This document shows positions 61,651-64,000 of a stretch of 64,000 nucleotides of DNA, in pieces. A program made the position numbers and the translations under genes. The notes beneath the pieces are model-generated. The model worked only from the letters and a program-made list of their open reading frames with translations. It had not been told where the DNA came from and did not search any database. Origin of the DNA: Atherinomorus stipes (taxonomy: Eukaryota > Chordata > Actinopteri > Atheriniformes > Atherinidae); NCBI GenBank assembly GCA_023101725.1, contig JALJCO010012653.1, forward strand, positions 62,001 to 126,000, written 5' to 3'. How positions within the stretch are numbered: position 1 is the stretch's first letter; each line of letters begins with the position of its first letter.

Positions 61651-63926
61651 TTTTTAAAATGACATGTATGTAAATTATGTGACTACTAAAAGCACACTTG
61701 CGTATATGCTTTATTTTATTATGTCTTTTTCGGATTCTCTCTGACACTTTAGTCGTGTCAGAGCCACACACAGGTCTGTGCTGCTGACAAGTTTATAATC
61801 CACGTTTAAACAACTTATTGAAAATCATAACTGAGTTTCGGTCGTTGAAATAACTACAGTGTATATGAGCTGGTCATCAGCAGCGTGAGCTACAATGCGG
61901 GCAAACTGTTTACAATAAATAAAGCATTCAGTTAAAAAGACTTTCCGAAATTCTGAACCACGACTTCCACACGCAAAACTGTACAGTACCAGCAGCATAT
62001 GAGCTGCCACGGTGCAGGATACTATTGTATAATCTGCAAAGACTAGAGCTTAACGTTAAGTACAGTGGCACCTGCAAATTATCACAGCTAATTGTGTATC
62101 TGCACCGGTAAATACATATTTGAAGCATTAAGAGCAATACCAAATGCCCAGACTCAAAAGTTGACATGAAATGGTCGTGATGCGTAGCTTCAATGTTTTA
62201 ACTTTGTTCAACTTTATACAAGTCGACCTTTAGCTTTAAAGGAAAATCCTGAATATTCTTATGATTAGATTTTTACACATATATTTATCTTTTCACGACA
62301 GACAAGAAACGATTAAATTTTAACACAACTTGTAGGATTGTATGTGTTCTTCAGTCCATTGCTTAGACTATGCACACTTTATATCTATTTAAATAAAATA
62401 ATAAAATCACAGCTCTTACATTTTAAATGATGTAATTCAACTTTAAAAAATATAAGTCACAAATATTAGTTTGGCTGAGATAAGAAGAAAGACGTGTCAG
62501 CTTTACAGTTCCTGACAGCTCAAAAATATTTGTCTGAAATAAAGTCAGCATGTTGTTCTGTATCACCGTAATGTCAAAGAAATGAATTGTTTCACAGATG
62601 TGAATAAACACAGAGCACAAAGGTTTAGATATTTTTCTACTGAAATTGAGGAAACTGCTGAATGTCTTTGTATTAGTGCAATATGCAAAACAAGTTCAGC
62701 TTCCTTTACAAATACTTACTGAAGTCTGTATCTTTTAGGGATGTGAGTTTTCTTTTTATTTAACTTTAACATGTATAATAATACAAATACAGGTATTTAG
62801 AAAATATGAATAGGTTTGTTCTTACCAAGCACACCAGTGAAAGACTTGTGAGTGTAGGTGTAACACTGAGGGGTGATGAACAAGCAGGCTATCGTGACAT
62901 CTATTACCAAACTGGTGGGAACACGTTGTCAATACGTGTAGGTTCACTGAAATAAAAACAGCACTGTAAGTGTTTGACACAGTTGTATCAAGATGTTTTT
63001 GTACAGCCCCGGCCTTCATGTAAAATAATAACAATAATAATAATGATAGGGGAAAAAAATTTATTCTGATAACCAGATGGTCAGTGTGTCATCCCACCTT
63101 TAGGAGCATCGTCATTAAGAAAATCTTGAAGCCTTGTCTTTTAATTAACAAAAAAATTGTTGAGGTTTGTCCGTTTGTTTTACTTTATCTTAAAGCACTT
63201 CTCCATCTCCAGCTGATGTCTCATCATTTCCTCCGAGTGAAAAGATTGTATTACAAGAATAAACCTTTGAGTCTCTCAGTGCTCTTTGTTATGATAATTT
63301 TATTGTTGATTCTCCGAGGAAATGGACAATCCCTCACCCTCAGTGTGCACACTTTCTGTGCAAACAGCTCCATATAGAGTCCCTGGTCCTCTGAATACAA
63401 GCAGCAGCTTTCACTGATCACATAACGAGCTATGCTGATTGAAACAATACGGATTTGTTAGTCTGAGTCTATGTGGTGAATTCCGATGGAGAGTTGATAG
63501 TTAAATGGAAAATATACTCGAATACAAACATCGCCTGCGTATTGTACAGAACTTAAAGCAGTCATTATACAATACTGTTATTATAAAAACAAGTAATAAC
63601 CTGGTTAATAAAATCGCATATTTATTTCTTCAGACGTGAAATACACAGCGCAAGAAATGTTTTTTTTTATTTTAAGACTGCACATAGCTGATATGTAAGA
63701 AGCTCCTTATTGATGTTGTAGAGAGGATGGCTGATGAAATAAATAGACTATATTTTATTTTTTCCAAAGGCCTTTGACTTAAAGGTTAGAGAGGTTATGA
63801 AACCCCCATGGGACGTGGCGTTTCTACAGATCCAATAGCACATATTCCTTTGAAGAGCCTATGAAAATCAAACTTCTTACATTGTAGCCTATATGGCCAG
63901 GACCCAACACCCCCCTTTCCATCACA

Positions 63927-63933
<7 letters not shown>
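61651..63933 (-). other. Distal segment, intron 1 or upstream region, no gene seen
   Basis: AT-rich with some CpG. Minus-strand donor-like sites exist at 62719 (TTCA|GTAAGT) and 62825 (CTTG|GTAAGA), but no exon can be assigned. An (AAT)n-like tract is at about 63026-63046. The stretch 63760-63880, with CCTTTGACTTAAAGG and a CATGGGACGTGGC, looks ordered and may be a regulatory element. Confidence 0.4.

Positions 63934-63966
<33 letters not shown>
63934..63966. repeat. (TC)n microsatellite
   Basis: About sixteen TC units, then CTTTCTCGCTGCC. Such pyrimidine tracts often lie close to fish transcription starts, but nothing here proves that. Confidence 0.95.
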
Positions 63967-63974
<8 letters not shown>

Positions 63975-64000
63975 GCCTTCTCTCTCCCTGCCGGTAAAAT

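Overview
The window is vertebrate genomic DNA, most probably from a teleost fish. It is AT-rich, has low gene density, and carries introns, CA/GA/TA microsatellites and fish-type interspersed repeats. The only gene I can establish is the 5' coding part of zfhx3 (ATBF1), on the minus strand. This is a very large transcription factor with many C2H2 zinc fingers and four homeodomains. Three consecutive coding exons are visible with consensus splice sites and matching phases: 14290-11810, 11662-11083 and 8655-8159. Together they encode the first 1186 residues. The rest of the gene, including all homeodomains, lies beyond position 1. ZFHX3 is preferred over ZFHX4 because of stretches such as [19 protein letters not shown] and [16 protein letters not shown] cannot tell which teleost paralogue (a or b) this is.

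Layout. 1-8158 is intron 4 of zfhx3. It holds a promoter-like CpG-rich patch (about 560-860), a small TA-flanked DNA transposon inside an older repeat (about 860-1520) and a TTAA-flanked foldback element (1639-1850). 8159-14326 holds coding exons 4, 3 and 2, two introns (2427 and 147 bp) and 36 nt of 5' leader with three upstream ATGs. From 14327 to at least about 59 kb is intron 1. I see no other gene there, but there are many stretches that look like conserved regulatory elements, with homeodomain, GATA, CRE and nuclear-receptor-type motifs. A transposon cluster sits at 43.9-46.2 kb: a TTA-flanked MITE, a SINE-like element with a perfect 12-bp target duplication, and a LINE 3' end split by a DNA transposon. 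From about 59.3 to 61.7 kb CpG density rises, so the promoter or non-coding first exon of zfhx3 may lie there or just beyond the window.

No tRNA, rRNA, CRISPR, prokaryotic or viral gene was recognised. Functionally this is one regulatory locus: a dosage-sensitive neuronal and circadian transcription factor with a large, probably enhancer-rich first intron. Family statements come from general knowledge. Splice sites, repeats and motifs were read directly from the sequence. Conservation is inferred from motif density and cannot be proven from one sequence.
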